A stretch of DNA of 64,000 nucleotides. Source: Gracilibacillus suaedae. GTDB lineage: Bacteria; Bacillota; Bacilli; Bacillales; Amphibacillaceae. Below, piece by piece: positions 52,593 to 62,662 of the stretch. Location of the stretch: positions 17,061-81,060 of the forward strand of contig NZ_JAGFVL010000048.1 of the NCBI RefSeq assembly GCF_017599345.1, written 5' to 3'. How positions within the stretch are numbered: position 1 is the stretch's first letter; the number at the start of each line of letters is the position of its first letter. Made by a program: the position numbers and the translations under genes. The notes beneath the pieces are model-generated. The model ran no database searches, was not told the DNA's origin, and saw only the letters and a program-made list of their open reading frames with translations.

Positions 52593-52958
52593 CTAATAAT
52601 AAAATATAAATAATATTAGCATAATCCCTAGTAGAGCCCCTCCTTGAATAACAAAGAAAGTTATCCAATTCGTTTTGATTCTGTCAGAAGGTAATGGCTG
52701 TTCTTCAAAGCTGCTGTGCCATTTTTTCGGAGTGTTCACTCTAGTAAACACTTTTCTAAAACTAAGAGATGTAATATCAAAGAATTTCTTCGATATTACA
52801 TAAAGTAATAGCCCTATCATTATATAAAAAGTCCCGATATAAAAAGTAATATTGATGTAGTCCAGTAATGAAGCATGACGTGTAAATAATATGACTAATA
52901 GTAGACACACTAAACAATGTGCAAATATTAGAATTATATGCTGGAGCCATTTTTTCAT
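52593..52958 (-). CDS. Small membrane protein (DUF3899-like)
   Basis: A 121-residue protein with three transmembrane helices (about 7-25, 38-58 and 98-119) and a polar cytoplasmic stretch between the last two (RVNTPKKWHSSFEEQPLPSDRIKTNW). Length and layout fit DUF3899-type proteins found beside opp genes in Bacilli, but I hold this with moderate confidence. It is divergent from oppA. The function is unknown. Confidence 0.6.
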   Translation of the reverse strand: MKKWLQHIILIFAHCLVCLLLVILFTRHASLLDYINITFYIGTFYIMIGLLLYVISKKFFDITSLSFRKVFTRVNTPKKWHSSFEEQPLPSDRIKTNWITFFVIQGGALLGIMLILFIFYY

Positions 52959-53120
52959 GAGAAATTGTCTCCTTTCCTTTTTTAATTATGAGATATTTAT
53001 TTAATATTAGCAATATTCAGGTTTCTTTGGCAGGTTATCAGCTTATATTAGTAGATGTTTTCAGTGTTCAAAGAGTATAAGTTTTAATGTTTTATAAAAA
53101 AATATATAGGGGGTATTGAA

Positions 53121-54854
53121 ATGAGAGGTAACAAATGGTGGTTGTTAGTGTTAGCACTTGTTCTTGGTTTAGTACTAGCTGCGTGTTCCTTTGAAAACGA
53201 TAGTGCAGAAGAAGAAACGGACAATGTGGAAGAAAATGAAACAGATGGCGAAGGTGAAAGCGAAGGGGAAGAAGAAGGCGAAAAAGTTCTACGTATTGCA
53301 TCTACTTCTGATATTCCGACAATGGATCCAATTCTTGCGGAGGATAATGTATCCATTCAATACACTGATACCGTGTATGAAGGTTTGTATCGTCTGGCGC
53401 CTGAAGGTGAAATAGTTTCCGGTATTGCAAAAAAAGATGAAACAGAAATAAGTGAAGATGGATTAACGTATACTTTCCACTTACGGGAAGATGCTCAATG
53501 GGAAAACGGAGATCCTGTCACTGCACACGATTTTGTGTACGGCTGGCAACGTGCTGTTGATCCGGATAACGGTTCATTTTATGCTAATTACTTAATGAAT
53601 GGCAAAGTGAAAAATGCTGCTGAAATCTATGTAACAGAAGATAATGAATCTGATGTAGAACCATTAGACCCATCAGAATTAGGTGTAAGTGCTCCAGATG
53701 ATCATACATTTGTGGTTGAATTAGAGAAACCGGTACCTTATTTTGAGTCATATGCCGCTTTTCCAACATTTTTACCGATGAATCAAGAATTTGTTGAGGA
53801 ACACGGTGATGACTTCGCCCTGTCTCCAGATAGTATTCTGTCAAACGGACCATTTAAAATGACAGAATGGGAGGCTGAAGCAGGTTGGAAATTTGAGAAA
53901 AATGAAACATACTGGGATGCAGAAAATGTGGCATTAGACGGTATTTCGGTAAAAGTAATTAAAGATGCAGATACAGCACTTTCCAACTATGAAGTAGGTG
54001 AATTAGACCGTGTTACCTTGTCAGGTGCACAGGTACAAGATAATCAAACAAGTCCAGAATTTCTTTCTCTTACGGAAACAAGTGTCTTCTGGTTGAAGTT
54101 TAATCAAGATTCAGAAACTGCAAGCGAATATATGCAAAATCTTAACTTTAGAAAAGCATTAGCCAAAGCATTTGATAAACAAGCGTATATTGATGTGGTT
54201 TATGGTAATGATTCAACACCAGTTAATTTCTTTGTTCCGGAAGGCTTTGTTGAGCATCCAGAAACAGGAGAAGATTTCCAAACAGGTAGTGATGTTTTAG
54301 CCTATGACGTCGAAGCTGCACAGGAGTTTTGGGAAGCCGCAAAAGAAGAACTAGGGTTTGACGAAGTGACTTTATCCTTCTTAAGTGGGGACAGTGATGT
54401 CGCTAAAAATATTAGTGAATTCATGAAAACAGAACTAGAAACTAATTTAGAAGGCTTAACGATTGAAGCGAACAATGTTCCATGGGCACAACAATTAGAA
54501 ATTATGCGTGAACAAGATTATGAATTAGCAGTATCCGGTTGGGGTCCTGACTATAAGGATGCTATTTCCTTCGTAGATCTTTGGATAACAGATGGAGAAA
54601 ATAACGATATTGGATATTCTAACGAAGAGTATGATGCACTTGTAGAAGCAGCAAAAGGAGAGCTAGCAACAAGCCCTGTAGAACGATTCGAAGCAATGCA
54701 AGATGCAGAAAAAATAGCGTTAGAAGAAGCAGCTATTGGGCCGATTATGCAGCGCAAAACTTCTGTACTTGCTAAAGATTATTTAAAAGGTATGGAATCA
54801 TTAAACCCATTCGGTAACGACTACAGCTTTAAATATGTGGATATTGTTAAGTAA
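53121..54854 (+). CDS. oppA: Oligopeptide ABC transporter substrate-binding protein OppA
   Basis: Lipoprotein that binds oligopeptides outside the membrane and delivers them to OppBCDF; in Bacillus the system also imports signalling peptides for competence and sporulation. The 577-residue protein has lipobox LAAC (Cys22), a very acidic linker (about 25-55), then the SBP_bac_5 fold: DIPTMDPILAEDNVS (about 68-82), the YTFHLREDAQWENGDPVTAHDFVYGWQRAVDP block (about 116-147), and SNGPFKMTEWE. The start follows GGGGGT. It is first in the opp operon, separated from oppB by repeat R3d and a terminator. Confidence 0.93.
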   Translation: MRGNKWWLLVLALVLGLVLAACSFENDSAEEETDNVEENETDGEGESEGEEEGEKVLRIASTSDIPTMDPILAEDNVSIQYTDTVYEGLYRLAPEGEIVSGIAKKDETEISEDGLTYTFHLREDAQWENGDPVTAHDFVYGWQRAVDPDNGSFYANYLMNGKVKNAAEIYVTEDNESDVEPLDPSELGVSAPDDHTFVVELEKPVPYFESYAAFPTFLPMNQEFVEEHGDDFALSPDSILSNGPFKMTEWEAEAGWKFEKNETYWDAENVALDGISVKVIKDADTALSNYEVGELDRVTLSGAQVQDNQTSPEFLSLTETSVFWLKFNQDSETASEYMQNLNFRKALAKAFDKQAYIDVVYGNDSTPVNFFVPEGFVEHPETGEDFQTGSDVLAYDVEAAQEFWEAAKEELGFDEVTLSFLSGDSDVAKNISEFMKTELETNLEGLTIEANNVPWAQQLEIMREQDYELAVSGWGPDYKDAISFVDLWITDGENNDIGYSNEEYDALVEAAKGELATSPVERFEAMQDAEKIALEEAAIGPIMQRKTSVLAKDYLKGMESLNPFGNDYSFKYVDIVK

Positions 54855-54870
54855 CATTTAAGACAAATTT

Positions 54871-55018
54871 TATCACGGTGCTAAACATCTGTAAGACTCC
54901 ACTTCAAGCTTCAACTATACAAGGATAAGTGGAGGGTTAACAGATACTACACCCTGATAAGTTTCACTGATGAACAGTGGGAGCTACAAACTCCGACTGT
55001 TCATAGTCTTACTTTATA
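54871..55018. repeat. Dispersed repeat R3, copy d (longest)
   Basis: TATCACGGTGCTAAACATCT start, inverted pair CTCCACTT / AAGTGGAG, hairpin TGAACAGT (54971-54978) / ACTGTTCA (54996-55003) with GGGAG / CTCC inside, and TAGTCTTACTTTATA end. It lies between oppA and oppB directly ahead of the internal terminator, so it is transcribed with oppA. Confidence 0.75.
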
Positions 55019-55032
55019 GTATAGCAAGGTAA

Positions 55033-55074
55033 AAGAGGGTATAGCCTAGGTCAGTTAAGCTATACTCTTTTTTT
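55033..55074 (+). terminator. Internal terminator between oppA and oppB
   Basis: Stem AGAGGGTATAGC / GCTATACTCT (one G-T pair) followed by seven T. Together with repeat R3d it should make oppA transcripts more abundant than oppBCDF, matching the excess of binding protein needed. Confidence 0.8.
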
Positions 55075-55193
55075 ACACATCAATGTTCAACAGATAAGAA
55101 AAATCAATGTGAAGTCTAACATCTGGTAATCCAAGAATTCTTAGAACTTTTAATTGCCTATAAGGTGAACTCATGCTTTAGGAGGTGGAAGCA

Positions 55194-56126
55194 TTGACCA
55201 AATATATTTTACAACGACTGATTTATATGATTATTACACTGTTTATTATTGCAACAGCGACGTTCTTTCTCATGCAATTACTTCCTGGTTCTCCGTTCAA
55301 CGAACTTGGTGGCAAGATGACTGAAGCACAGGAGCAAATTTTACTTGAAGAATATGGATTAAATGATCCTGTTCCTGTACAGTATGCTAAATACATGCTT
55401 GGAATGGTACAAGGTGATTTAGGCGTGTCGTTTCAATATGATAATCGGTCGGTAACAGACATCATATTGGATCGAATTGGTCCATCAGCACATTTAGGTG
55501 CTCAAGCTTTAATTATAGGTTCTGTTTTGGGGATTATTTTAGGGATGATTGCTGCGATTAGACATAACACTTGGGTGGATTACTCTTCCAATGTATTAGC
55601 CGTTATCGGGATATCCATACCATCATTTGTATTCGCGGGACTCTTGCAATATTACTTTGCAGTACAATGGAGAATTTTCCCGCCCTCTTTTTGGGAAGGA
55701 CCGATTTATTCGGTATTACCCACGATATCACTGATGATATTTCCAATGGCGATCTGTGCGCGTTTCATGCGAACCGAAATGCTTGAAGTATTAGGTTCTG
55801 ATTATATTGAATTGGCACGAGCAAAAGGTGTTTCAAATTCAAAAATTATGTTTAAACATGCATTACGAAATGCTTTAATACCAGTTATTACCGTTTTAGG
55901 GCCAATGACCGTTAGTTTGATGACAGGTACATTAGTTATTGAACAGATTTTTGCTGTGCCAGGGATTGGTGAACAATTTGTTCGTTCGATAAGTGTCAAT
56001 GATTATCCTGTTATTATGGGGACAACCATGCTATTTTCGGTATTATTTATCTTGGTCATTTTGATTGTTGATTTACTATATGGAATGATTGATCCAAGAA
56101 TCCGTATTACAGGAGGGAAGGACTAA
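55194..56126 (+). CDS. oppB: Oligopeptide ABC transporter permease OppB
   Basis: Membrane subunit that forms the oligopeptide channel with OppC. The 310-residue protein has six helices, the N-terminal TKYILQRLIYMIITLFIIATATFFLMQLLPGSPF (family signature) and the EAA loop ELARAKGVSNSKIMFKHALRNALIPVITVLG (about 204-234) that contacts OppD/OppF. The start is TTG 55194 behind AGGAGGTGG; GTG 55185 lies inside that site. The stop overlaps the oppC start by one base (TAATG). Confidence 0.93.
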   Translation: MTKYILQRLIYMIITLFIIATATFFLMQLLPGSPFNELGGKMTEAQEQILLEEYGLNDPVPVQYAKYMLGMVQGDLGVSFQYDNRSVTDIILDRIGPSAHLGAQALIIGSVLGIILGMIAAIRHNTWVDYSSNVLAVIGISIPSFVFAGLLQYYFAVQWRIFPPSFWEGPIYSVLPTISLMIFPMAICARFMRTEMLEVLGSDYIELARAKGVSNSKIMFKHALRNALIPVITVLGPMTVSLMTGTLVIEQIFAVPGIGEQFVRSISVNDYPVIMGTTMLFSVLFILVILIVDLLYGMIDPRIRITGGKD

Positions 56127-57274
56127 TGGACAATGGTACAAAAAAGTATGACCTGGAAAAGTTCAAACGTGTCCATTTATCAGATGATGCCAATGAAGAA
56201 CTTTCGCGTCCGCAACTTTCCTTTTGGAAGGATGCTTGGATCCGGCTTCGTAAAAATACGGGTGCTATTACTGGGTTAATCGTCATCGTCTTCATAATCT
56301 TAATTGCTTTCATTGGGCCATTCATGAATGAATACACCAATGAAGGTGCGAATTATGATGCTGCTTATTTACCGCCGAAGGTTAAAGGATTAGAAGCAAT
56401 CGGATTTGATGGTATCCAAACATATGAAGTGCAAGGCGCAACCAAAGAAGAGGCGATAGAACGTGGATTAGCTGGGTATGAAATAGAAGAAGAATATGTG
56501 CAAGATACTGAAGTAGTGATCACGAAAGAAGAAAGTGAAGATGGTTATGTGACGGTAGCAATGGAAGTAGATATTTATGCAGCGCGAGGATTAGAAGATC
56601 AATATTTTTGGTTTGGTACTGACAGTATGGGGCGGGACTTATGGACTCGTATATGGAATGGTACACAAATTTCTTTATATATTGGTTTTCTTGCAGCGAT
56701 GATTGATATGGTAATCGGTGTTATCTATGGTGGAATATCTGGTTATTATGGTGGCAAAACAGATAATATTATGCAACGAATTATTGAAATTCTCTCCGGA
56801 ATACCAAATTTGGTAGTAGTCATTTTAATGATCATTTTATTGGAGCCTGGGTTAATTGCCATTACGATTGCCCTAACGATAACAGGATGGATTGGGATGG
56901 CACGTATAGTACGTGGGCAAGTACTAAAATTAAAAGGACAAGAGTTCATTTTAGCGGCAAGAACATTAGGTGCAAACAACAAGCGTATATTGATGAAACA
57001 CTTAATTCCAAATGTGACAGGCATGATCATTATTAATACGATGTTTACGATTCCCAGCGCAATCTTCTTTGAGGCCTTTTTAAGTTTTATTGGTTTAGGC
57101 CTGCAACCACCGATCGCATCACTAGGAACCCTTATCGATACAGCTTTTGATGATTATAGGGTATTTCCATATATGCTGCTTTATCCAGCAGTGATTATTT
57201 CCTTATTAATGATTGGTTTTAATATATTAGCGGATGGATTACGAGATGCATTAGATCCGAAGATGAGAAAGTGA
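56126..57274 (+). CDS. oppC: Oligopeptide ABC transporter permease OppC, with enlarged outer loop
   Basis: Second permease subunit of the Opp importer. It has the N-terminal cytoplasmic segment, first helix (about 45-67), then GTDSMGRDLWTRIWNGTQISLYIGFLA (about 169-195), and the EAA loop ILAARTLGANNKRILMKHLIPNVTG (about 273-297). At 382 residues it is some 75 longer than common OppC. The extra part is a mostly acidic stretch (about 75-160, with EEAIERGLAGYEIEEEYVQD) between helix 1 and the GTD motif, outside the cell. The gene overlaps oppB by one base. Confidence 0.92.
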   Translation: MDNGTKKYDLEKFKRVHLSDDANEELSRPQLSFWKDAWIRLRKNTGAITGLIVIVFIILIAFIGPFMNEYTNEGANYDAAYLPPKVKGLEAIGFDGIQTYEVQGATKEEAIERGLAGYEIEEEYVQDTEVVITKEESEDGYVTVAMEVDIYAARGLEDQYFWFGTDSMGRDLWTRIWNGTQISLYIGFLAAMIDMVIGVIYGGISGYYGGKTDNIMQRIIEILSGIPNLVVVILMIILLEPGLIAITIALTITGWIGMARIVRGQVLKLKGQEFILAARTLGANNKRILMKHLIPNVTGMIIINTMFTIPSAIFFEAFLSFIGLGLQPPIASLGTLIDTAFDDYRVFPYMLLYPAVIISLLMIGFNILADGLRDALDPKMRK

Positions 57275-57286
57275 GGTGCAGAGAAG

Positions 57287-58351
57287 ATGGAACCCATTTT
57301 AGAGGTTCGTCATTTACATGTAGTCTTTGATACTTATAGCGGTACTGTTCAAGCGGTAAGAGGTGCGAATTTCACATTGAAGAAAGGTGAAACATTGGCA
57401 ATCGTTGGGGAATCCGGTTCTGGTAAATCCGTAACAACCAAAGCTTTGATGGGGCTCGTTGCGAAGCCAGCTGGTCATATTCCCGAAGGTGAAATTCTAT
57501 TTGATGGAAAAGATTTGACAAAACTATCTGATAAAGAAATGCAAAAAATTCGAGGAAAGGATATATCAATGATTTTTCAGGATCCGATGACATCCTTAAA
57601 CCCAACAATGAAAATTGGAAAACAGATTATGGAAGGCTTGATTTTACATCAAAAGTTGTCGAAAATAGAAGCTAAGAAACGTGCTATTGAATTGTTGGAA
57701 TTAGTAGGAATACCTGATCCAGCAAATCGAATGAATCAATATCCCCATCAATTCTCAGGTGGTATGAGACAACGCGTTGTAATTGCAATTGCCCTAGCTT
57801 GTAACCCGAAAGTATTGCTTGCGGATGAACCGACAACAGCACTTGATGTAACGATTCAAGCACAAATTTTAGAACTAATGAAAGAAATTCAGAGGAAAAT
57901 GGAAACTTCTATTATTTTTATTACTCATGATTTAGGAGTAGTAGCAAATGTAGCCGATCGTGTAGCCGTTATGTATGCTGGTAAAATTGTTGAAATTGGC
58001 ACAGTCGATGATATCTTCTATAATCCTAAACACCCCTATACTTGGGGGTTACTTGGATCGATGCCAACAGTAGATAATGAAGATGAGAAATTAATGGCTA
58101 TACCTGGTACTCCACCGGATTTAATGAATCCTCCCAAAGGGGACGCATTTGCCGCCCGTAATGAGTACGCTATGCAAATTGATTTGGAAGAAGAACCCCC
58201 CATGTTTAAGGTGTCAGATACACATTATGCCGCAACTTGGTTACTACACGATGATGCACCTGATGTGGAACCTCCTGAAGCGGTGAAAAAGCGAATGAAA
58301 GGCATTGCGAAAGGTAGTATTTCTGCTGGAAGGAGAATCGACGTTGAATAA
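57287..58351 (+). CDS. oppD: Oligopeptide ABC transporter ATP-binding protein OppD
   Basis: ATPase subunit of Opp. The 354-residue protein has Walker [11 protein letters not shown] (about 40-49), [11 protein letters not shown], signature [15 protein letters not shown], Walker [14 protein letters not shown], the H-loop ITHDLGV and the C-terminal oligopeptide-type extension ([10 protein letters not shown]...), though without a clear four-cysteine cluster. It starts 12 nt after oppC and overlaps oppF by 8 nt. Confidence 0.94.
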   Translation: MEPILEVRHLHVVFDTYSGTVQAVRGANFTLKKGETLAIVGESGSGKSVTTKALMGLVAKPAGHIPEGEILFDGKDLTKLSDKEMQKIRGKDISMIFQDPMTSLNPTMKIGKQIMEGLILHQKLSKIEAKKRAIELLELVGIPDPANRMNQYPHQFSGGMRQRVVIAIALACNPKVLLADEPTTALDVTIQAQILELMKEIQRKMETSIIFITHDLGVVANVADRVAVMYAGKIVEIGTVDDIFYNPKHPYTWGLLGSMPTVDNEDEKLMAIPGTPPDLMNPPKGDAFAARNEYAMQIDLEEEPPMFKVSDTHYAATWLLHDDAPDVEPPEAVKKRMKGIAKGSISAGRRIDVE

Positions 58352-59291
58352 TGATAAGATTTTAGAAGTGAAAAATTTAAAACAGCACTTTCAAGCAGGG
58401 AGAAAACGTATTGTCAAAGCTGTAGATGGTGTTAGTTTCGACATCTATCGTGGTGAAACATTTGGTTTAGTTGGGGAGTCTGGTTGCGGAAAATCAACAA
58501 CTGGAAGAACGATCATTCGCTTATATAATGCAACAAGTGGTGAAGTGAAATTTAATGGCATCGATGTTCATGGTCGCAAGTCAAAAAAAGATTTGAAACA
58601 ATTTAACCGTCAAATGCAAATGATTTTTCAAGATCCATATGCATCCTTGAATCCAAGGATGACGGTAAAAGAAATTATTTTAGAAGGTATTGAGATTCAT
58701 GGGTTGATCGAACATGAAGCAGCAAAAACAAAGCGGGTAGAAGAACTTTTAGAAACAGTTGGTTTAAATAAAGAACATGCAACTCGATATCCTCATGAGT
58801 TCAGTGGTGGACAACGTCAGCGTATTGGCATTGCGAGAGCATTAGCCGTTGATCCGGAATTTATCATTGCTGATGAGCCGATATCCGCTTTGGATGTTTC
58901 AATTCAGGCCCAAGTAGTTAACTTAATGAAAGAATTGCAGGAAAAACATGGGTTGACATATCTTTTTATTGCGCATGACCTTTCGATGGTTAAATATATT
59001 AGTGACCGTATTGCAGTAATGTATGCAGGTAAGATAGTAGAGCTTGCAGACAGTGATGAGCTATACAAAAATCCATTACACCCTTACACACGCTCACTTT
59101 TATCAGCAATTCCATTACCGGATCCGGATTTTGAGCGTACCCGTGAGCGGACTATTTATGATCCCGCACAACATGATGCGGACAATGCTAAATTTAGAGA
59201 AGTGAAACAAGGCCATTGGTTATTATGTACCGAAGAAGCATATAAAGCGTACCAAGTCAATCAATCATTTGGACCAACGCCCAGTGACTAG
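58344..59291 (+). CDS. oppF: Oligopeptide ABC transporter ATP-binding protein OppF
   Basis: Second ATPase subunit of Opp, 315 residues: Walker [12 protein letters not shown] (about 44-54), [13 protein letters not shown], signature [15 protein letters not shown], Walker [15 protein letters not shown]-loop IAHDLSM and the C-terminal [17 protein letters not shown]. The frame is open from 58305, but AAGGAG at 58330-58335 points to TTG 58344, which lies 8 nt inside the end of oppD. It is the last gene of the operon; no strong terminator hairpin is seen in the 200 nt after it. Confidence 0.93.
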   Translation: MNNDKILEVKNLKQHFQAGRKRIVKAVDGVSFDIYRGETFGLVGESGCGKSTTGRTIIRLYNATSGEVKFNGIDVHGRKSKKDLKQFNRQMQMIFQDPYASLNPRMTVKEIILEGIEIHGLIEHEAAKTKRVEELLETVGLNKEHATRYPHEFSGGQRQRIGIARALAVDPEFIIADEPISALDVSIQAQVVNLMKELQEKHGLTYLFIAHDLSMVKYISDRIAVMYAGKIVELADSDELYKNPLHPYTRSLLSAIPLPDPDFERTRERTIYDPAQHDADNAKFREVKQGHWLLCTEEAYKAYQVNQSFGPTPSD

Positions 59292-59496
59292 TGTCCCTGG
59301 GTGTGCATTTATCTCAAACATTCCAAGTGAATTAACAAAAATCTAGGTATATTTTACGTTATTTTAAAGTAAGATTAAGATAAAAGAACCAAATTCCATC
59401 ATTTTAAAAAGTTTTTCTACGAATATTAACAAAAGAGGACAGAAATTCTATATAATAGAGCTATACATAAATTTTGCTGTAGGAGTTTGATGGTAT

Positions 59497-60717
59497 ATGC
59501 GTAAGTACATAAAATGGTCAGTCAGCATGATGGTTGCGATGCTTATGTTAGTGGCAATCACAACAACAGTAAGCGCTGAAAAAGAAGGGGAAGATACACT
59601 GCAAGCGCAAGCCCATAAGAAGAAAGAAACAGAATTATTTATTCATGAATTACCTGAAGCATTAGCAAGATTTTCGTTTGTATCTGATTTACAATTTGAA
59701 TATCCAGATGCGGTTAGAGGTATCTATGTAACAGGTCATTCTGCTGGTGGCAGTCGCTTTGAGGAATTATTGGATCTTATTGAATCAACCGATCTAAATG
59801 CGATGGTAATTGACATTAAAGAAGATCATGGATATCTTACGTATGAACCCGAGGAAGAGTTGCCTTATGAAGGGGTTGCTCAAAATTTTATGAGTGATCC
59901 AAAAGAAGTCTTAAAAACACTTGAAGAGAAAGGAATTTACCCAATAGCGCGTGTTGTTGTATTTAAAGATTCTGTCTTAGCAAAAGCAAGACCAGATTTA
60001 TCATTCACAAAAAATGGCGAAGTTTGGGAAAATGGTAAAGAAGAATCCTTTGTAAGTCCATTTCAACAAGAAGTGTGGGAATATAACCTTGAGATCGCCA
60101 AAATGGCAGCAGAGCTTGGTTTTAAAGAAATCCAATTTGACTATGTTCGATTCCCTGAAGGCTTTGAAAAGCGTGATAAGGAATTAGAATATGATCAAGG
60201 TGACTATAAAGATGTCGAACTGGACGAAGTTAAAAAAAGAGTAGAAGCTGTGACGGACTTTGTTGCATATGCGAAGGAAGAATTAGAAACTTATAATGTT
60301 GATGTGTCAGTGGACATATTCGGCTATGCGGCAACACTTGAAGAAACACCTGGTATTGGACAAAACTTCTCTAGAATTGCAGATAATGTCGATGTGATTT
60401 CTTCGATGATTTATCCTAGTCATTGGACACCTTATTTTGGTATTGATAAACCTGATCAAGAACCATATAAACTCGTCAATGAATATGCCAAAGTGGAAAA
60501 TGAAGTGTTAGGTGCATTAGATAATCCACCTGTATCTAGACCATGGATTCAAGATTTCGAAGCTCCTTGGCTATACAGCGGACCGACTTTCCAGTATGGG
60601 GTGGAAGAAGTGGAAGCACAGATAAAAGCTTTAAACGAGAATGGTATTGATGAATTTCTAATTTGGAATGCTGGGAATTCATATACAGAAGGAGTCGATT
60701 ATACACCATTAGATTAA
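59497..60717 (+). CDS. Exported putative glycoside hydrolase (DUF4015 family)
   Basis: A 406-residue secreted protein: signal peptide (about 1-28, ending VSAEKEG), a polar linker, then the DUF4015 TIM-barrel (about 75-400) with VRGIYVTGHSAGGSRFEELLDLI, LNAMVIDIKEDHGYLTYEP (about 105-123), FKEIQFDYVRFPEG (about 208-221) and SVDIFGYAA (about 271). The Asp/Glu in IDIKED and FDYVRFPEG are candidate catalytic residues. DUF4015 is related to glycoside hydrolases of the GH-D type; the substrate is unknown. A TATATAAT -10-like element lies about 45 nt upstream. Confidence 0.85.
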   Translation: MRKYIKWSVSMMVAMLMLVAITTTVSAEKEGEDTLQAQAHKKKETELFIHELPEALARFSFVSDLQFEYPDAVRGIYVTGHSAGGSRFEELLDLIESTDLNAMVIDIKEDHGYLTYEPEEELPYEGVAQNFMSDPKEVLKTLEEKGIYPIARVVVFKDSVLAKARPDLSFTKNGEVWENGKEESFVSPFQQEVWEYNLEIAKMAAELGFKEIQFDYVRFPEGFEKRDKELEYDQGDYKDVELDEVKKRVEAVTDFVAYAKEELETYNVDVSVDIFGYAATLEETPGIGQNFSRIADNVDVISSMIYPSHWTPYFGIDKPDQEPYKLVNEYAKVENEVLGALDNPPVSRPWIQDFEAPWLYSGPTFQYGVEEVEAQIKALNENGIDEFLIWNAGNSYTEGVDYTPLD

Positions 60718-60718
60718 C

Positions 60719-60741
60719 CCTCACAAATGTGAGGTCTTTTC
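60719..60741 (+). terminator. Intrinsic terminator after DUF4015 gene
   Basis: Stem CCTCACA / TGTGAGG with a 2-nt apparent loop (in practice a shorter stem), then TCTTTT. It starts 1-2 nt after the stop codon. Confidence 0.7.
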
Positions 60742-60853
60742 TATTGATTGAATGGATACAACGACATTTTTGCGATTAATTATAGCAAAAGAGGGTATAA
60801 TGAAAGTGATTCTATGCAATTTGGAATGACACTATTGAAGGGGAGATTAGTTT

Positions 60854-61456
60854 ATGACCTGGTACGAGAAATTAAAGCAATATTTCCCTGTAGAGGAAAT
60901 GAAGTCAAAACAACATATGGAATTGCTATTAAAAGAAAAAGGAGATGTTTATTATAAAGATGAAGGACCACATCACGTTTTAATGTACGCAGAGTTCCCT
61001 ACTTTTCTTTTTATTGACTATGTCTATGTTTCCACAGAGTCACGTGGACAGGGAATTGGTCATAAGCTTATCGAAAAGCTAAAGGAAAAAAATAAACCGA
61101 TTATTTTAGAAGTCGAACCTTTTGATTATCAAGATAGTGATTCAACAAAGCGATTACGCTTTTATCAACGAGAAGGGTTTAAACATGCGGTTTCGATTGG
61201 TTATACAAGAAAGTCATTGGCAACTGATGAGGCTAATTCATTAGAAATTTTATATTGGTCACCATCTGGTGAAAATGAAGAAGAAATTTATAAGCAAATG
61301 AAACGGATGTACGAAGATATACATACCTATAAAGATGAAGAAATTTACGGGAAATCCTATCAGCCTGTCGATGAAGTTTTGACCTATGATGATGACCGAG
61401 AAGCGAATGATATCTTTGATGTATTAGATAACCAACGTCCAGAAAAAAATAATTAA
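60854..61456 (+). CDS. yjbC: GNAT family N-acetyltransferase YjbC
   Basis: A 200-residue GNAT protein (family of B. subtilis YjbC, a stress-linked putative acetyltransferase coded just before spxA). The acetyl-CoA loop is VSTESRGQGIGHKLIEKLKE (about 60-79), followed by the LEVEPFD strand and RLRFYQREGFKHA (about 102-114). The C-terminal 55 residues are acidic (EEEIYKQMKRMYEDIHTYKDEE). The start follows GGGGAG. The substrate is unknown. The next gene is spx, as in B. subtilis, where the two share control by several sigma factors. Confidence 0.88.
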   Translation: MTWYEKLKQYFPVEEMKSKQHMELLLKEKGDVYYKDEGPHHVLMYAEFPTFLFIDYVYVSTESRGQGIGHKLIEKLKEKNKPIILEVEPFDYQDSDSTKRLRFYQREGFKHAVSIGYTRKSLATDEANSLEILYWSPSGENEEEIYKQMKRMYEDIHTYKDEEIYGKSYQPVDEVLTYDDDREANDIFDVLDNQRPEKNN

Positions 61457-61679
61457 TATTTTAAAATGGTGTTTAGGGTTGAATAGGAAGGGAATACTTT
61501 TGATAAAGACAAAGATATGTAAAAAGTGAAGAAAAACACATAACCCCCTATCATTCCACTACAAGATATAGTATACTTAGTACATAGATGATAGATTAAA
61601 CTCATTTTAAAGTAATAAAAGGTGTAAGTGACAAGCATCTAAAAATTATAAATTAATTCATTTTGAGGAGTGAAGTTAC

Positions 61680-62075
61680 ATGGTAACACTTTATACCTCG
61701 CCAAGTTGTACATCATGTCGTAAAGCGAAAGCATGGTTAGAGGAACACGATATTCCATTTAAAGAGCGCAACATATTCTCAGAACCATTAACGCTTGATG
61801 AGATTAAAGAAATTTTAAGAATGACGGAAGACGGAACAGATGAGATCATTTCAACTCGTTCAAAAGTATTCCAGAAATTAAATGTAAACTTGGATCAGCT
61901 TCCATTAAAAGATTTGTTTCAATTGATTCAAGATAATCCTGGGTTATTGAGAAGACCAATTATTCTAGATGAGAAAAGGTTACAAGTTGGATACAACGAA
62001 GATGAAATTCGTCGCTTCTTACCACGTACTGTTCGTACGTTCCAATTAAGAGAAGCACAAAGAATGGTAAACTAA
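61680..62075 (+). CDS. spx: Transcriptional regulator Spx
   Basis: Global regulator of the thiol/disulfide stress response that binds the RNA polymerase alpha C-terminal domain; levels are set by ClpXP with YjbH. The 131-residue ArsC-fold protein has the redox CxxC switch at Cys10-Cys13 ([10 protein letters not shown]), Gly52 needed for alpha contact and Arg92 in [10 protein letters not shown], all as in SpxA. The C-terminus is LREAQRMVN. The start follows GAGGAGTGAAG. The terminator at 62083-62114 is the point where a group II intron has inserted; mecA would be expected beyond the window. Confidence 0.96.
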   Translation: MVTLYTSPSCTSCRKAKAWLEEHDIPFKERNIFSEPLTLDEIKEILRMTEDGTDEIISTRSKVFQKLNVNLDQLPLKDLFQLIQDNPGLLRRPIILDEKRLQVGYNEDEIRRFLPRTVRTFQLREAQRMVN

Positions 62076-62082
62076 AAGGAAA

Positions 62083-62114
62083 AGCAGATCTTATCTTTGA
62101 GATCTGCTTTTTTG
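62083..62114 (+). terminator. Intrinsic terminator after spx (intron target)
   Basis: 11-bp stem AAAGCAGATCT / AGATCTGCTTT with loop TATCTTTG, then TTTTG. The group IIC intron begins at the next base. Confidence 0.9.
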
Positions 62115-62662
62115 GTGTGCCGGGCATGCATCTAAACTCTAGGGTTCAAGTCCCGAACTGGGAAGGCAGTAGTACCAGTTAGCCAAGGACAAGGGTGTCT
62201 AGGGCGACCTAGAATCTGAAGGAAGTCGGAGGCAAATTCCCGCCTTGAGGAACACGAACTTCATAGAAGGCTATTTATACTTGGATGAGACTGCCAAACA
62301 CATCAAAGTCCATACTGCCGAAGGGTATAGGTAGTAAATGAAGCAAGGATATGGGGAGGAAGTGTAGATGCTTACCCCGGGAGGTCTGATAGCAAAGCGG
62401 TACACTTACCGTAACCGGATGTGTGAACATTCACTGAACTATCAGAAGTCAGCAGAAGCCATAGTACCTGTTTCTTCTAGAGGAACAGGGAAGGGCGGAA
62501 TCAGGAAAGGAACATGATCACTTGGGATACGTATGGTTTGATGAAGCAGAAACACAAGTTCCTTCCTCATGGAGGAAACGGTGAATCCCGTGGGGGACAT
62601 GAGAAGGGTGGAGAACACATACCACATAAAGAGAACGATCATGTACGTAGGAGAGAGAACGA

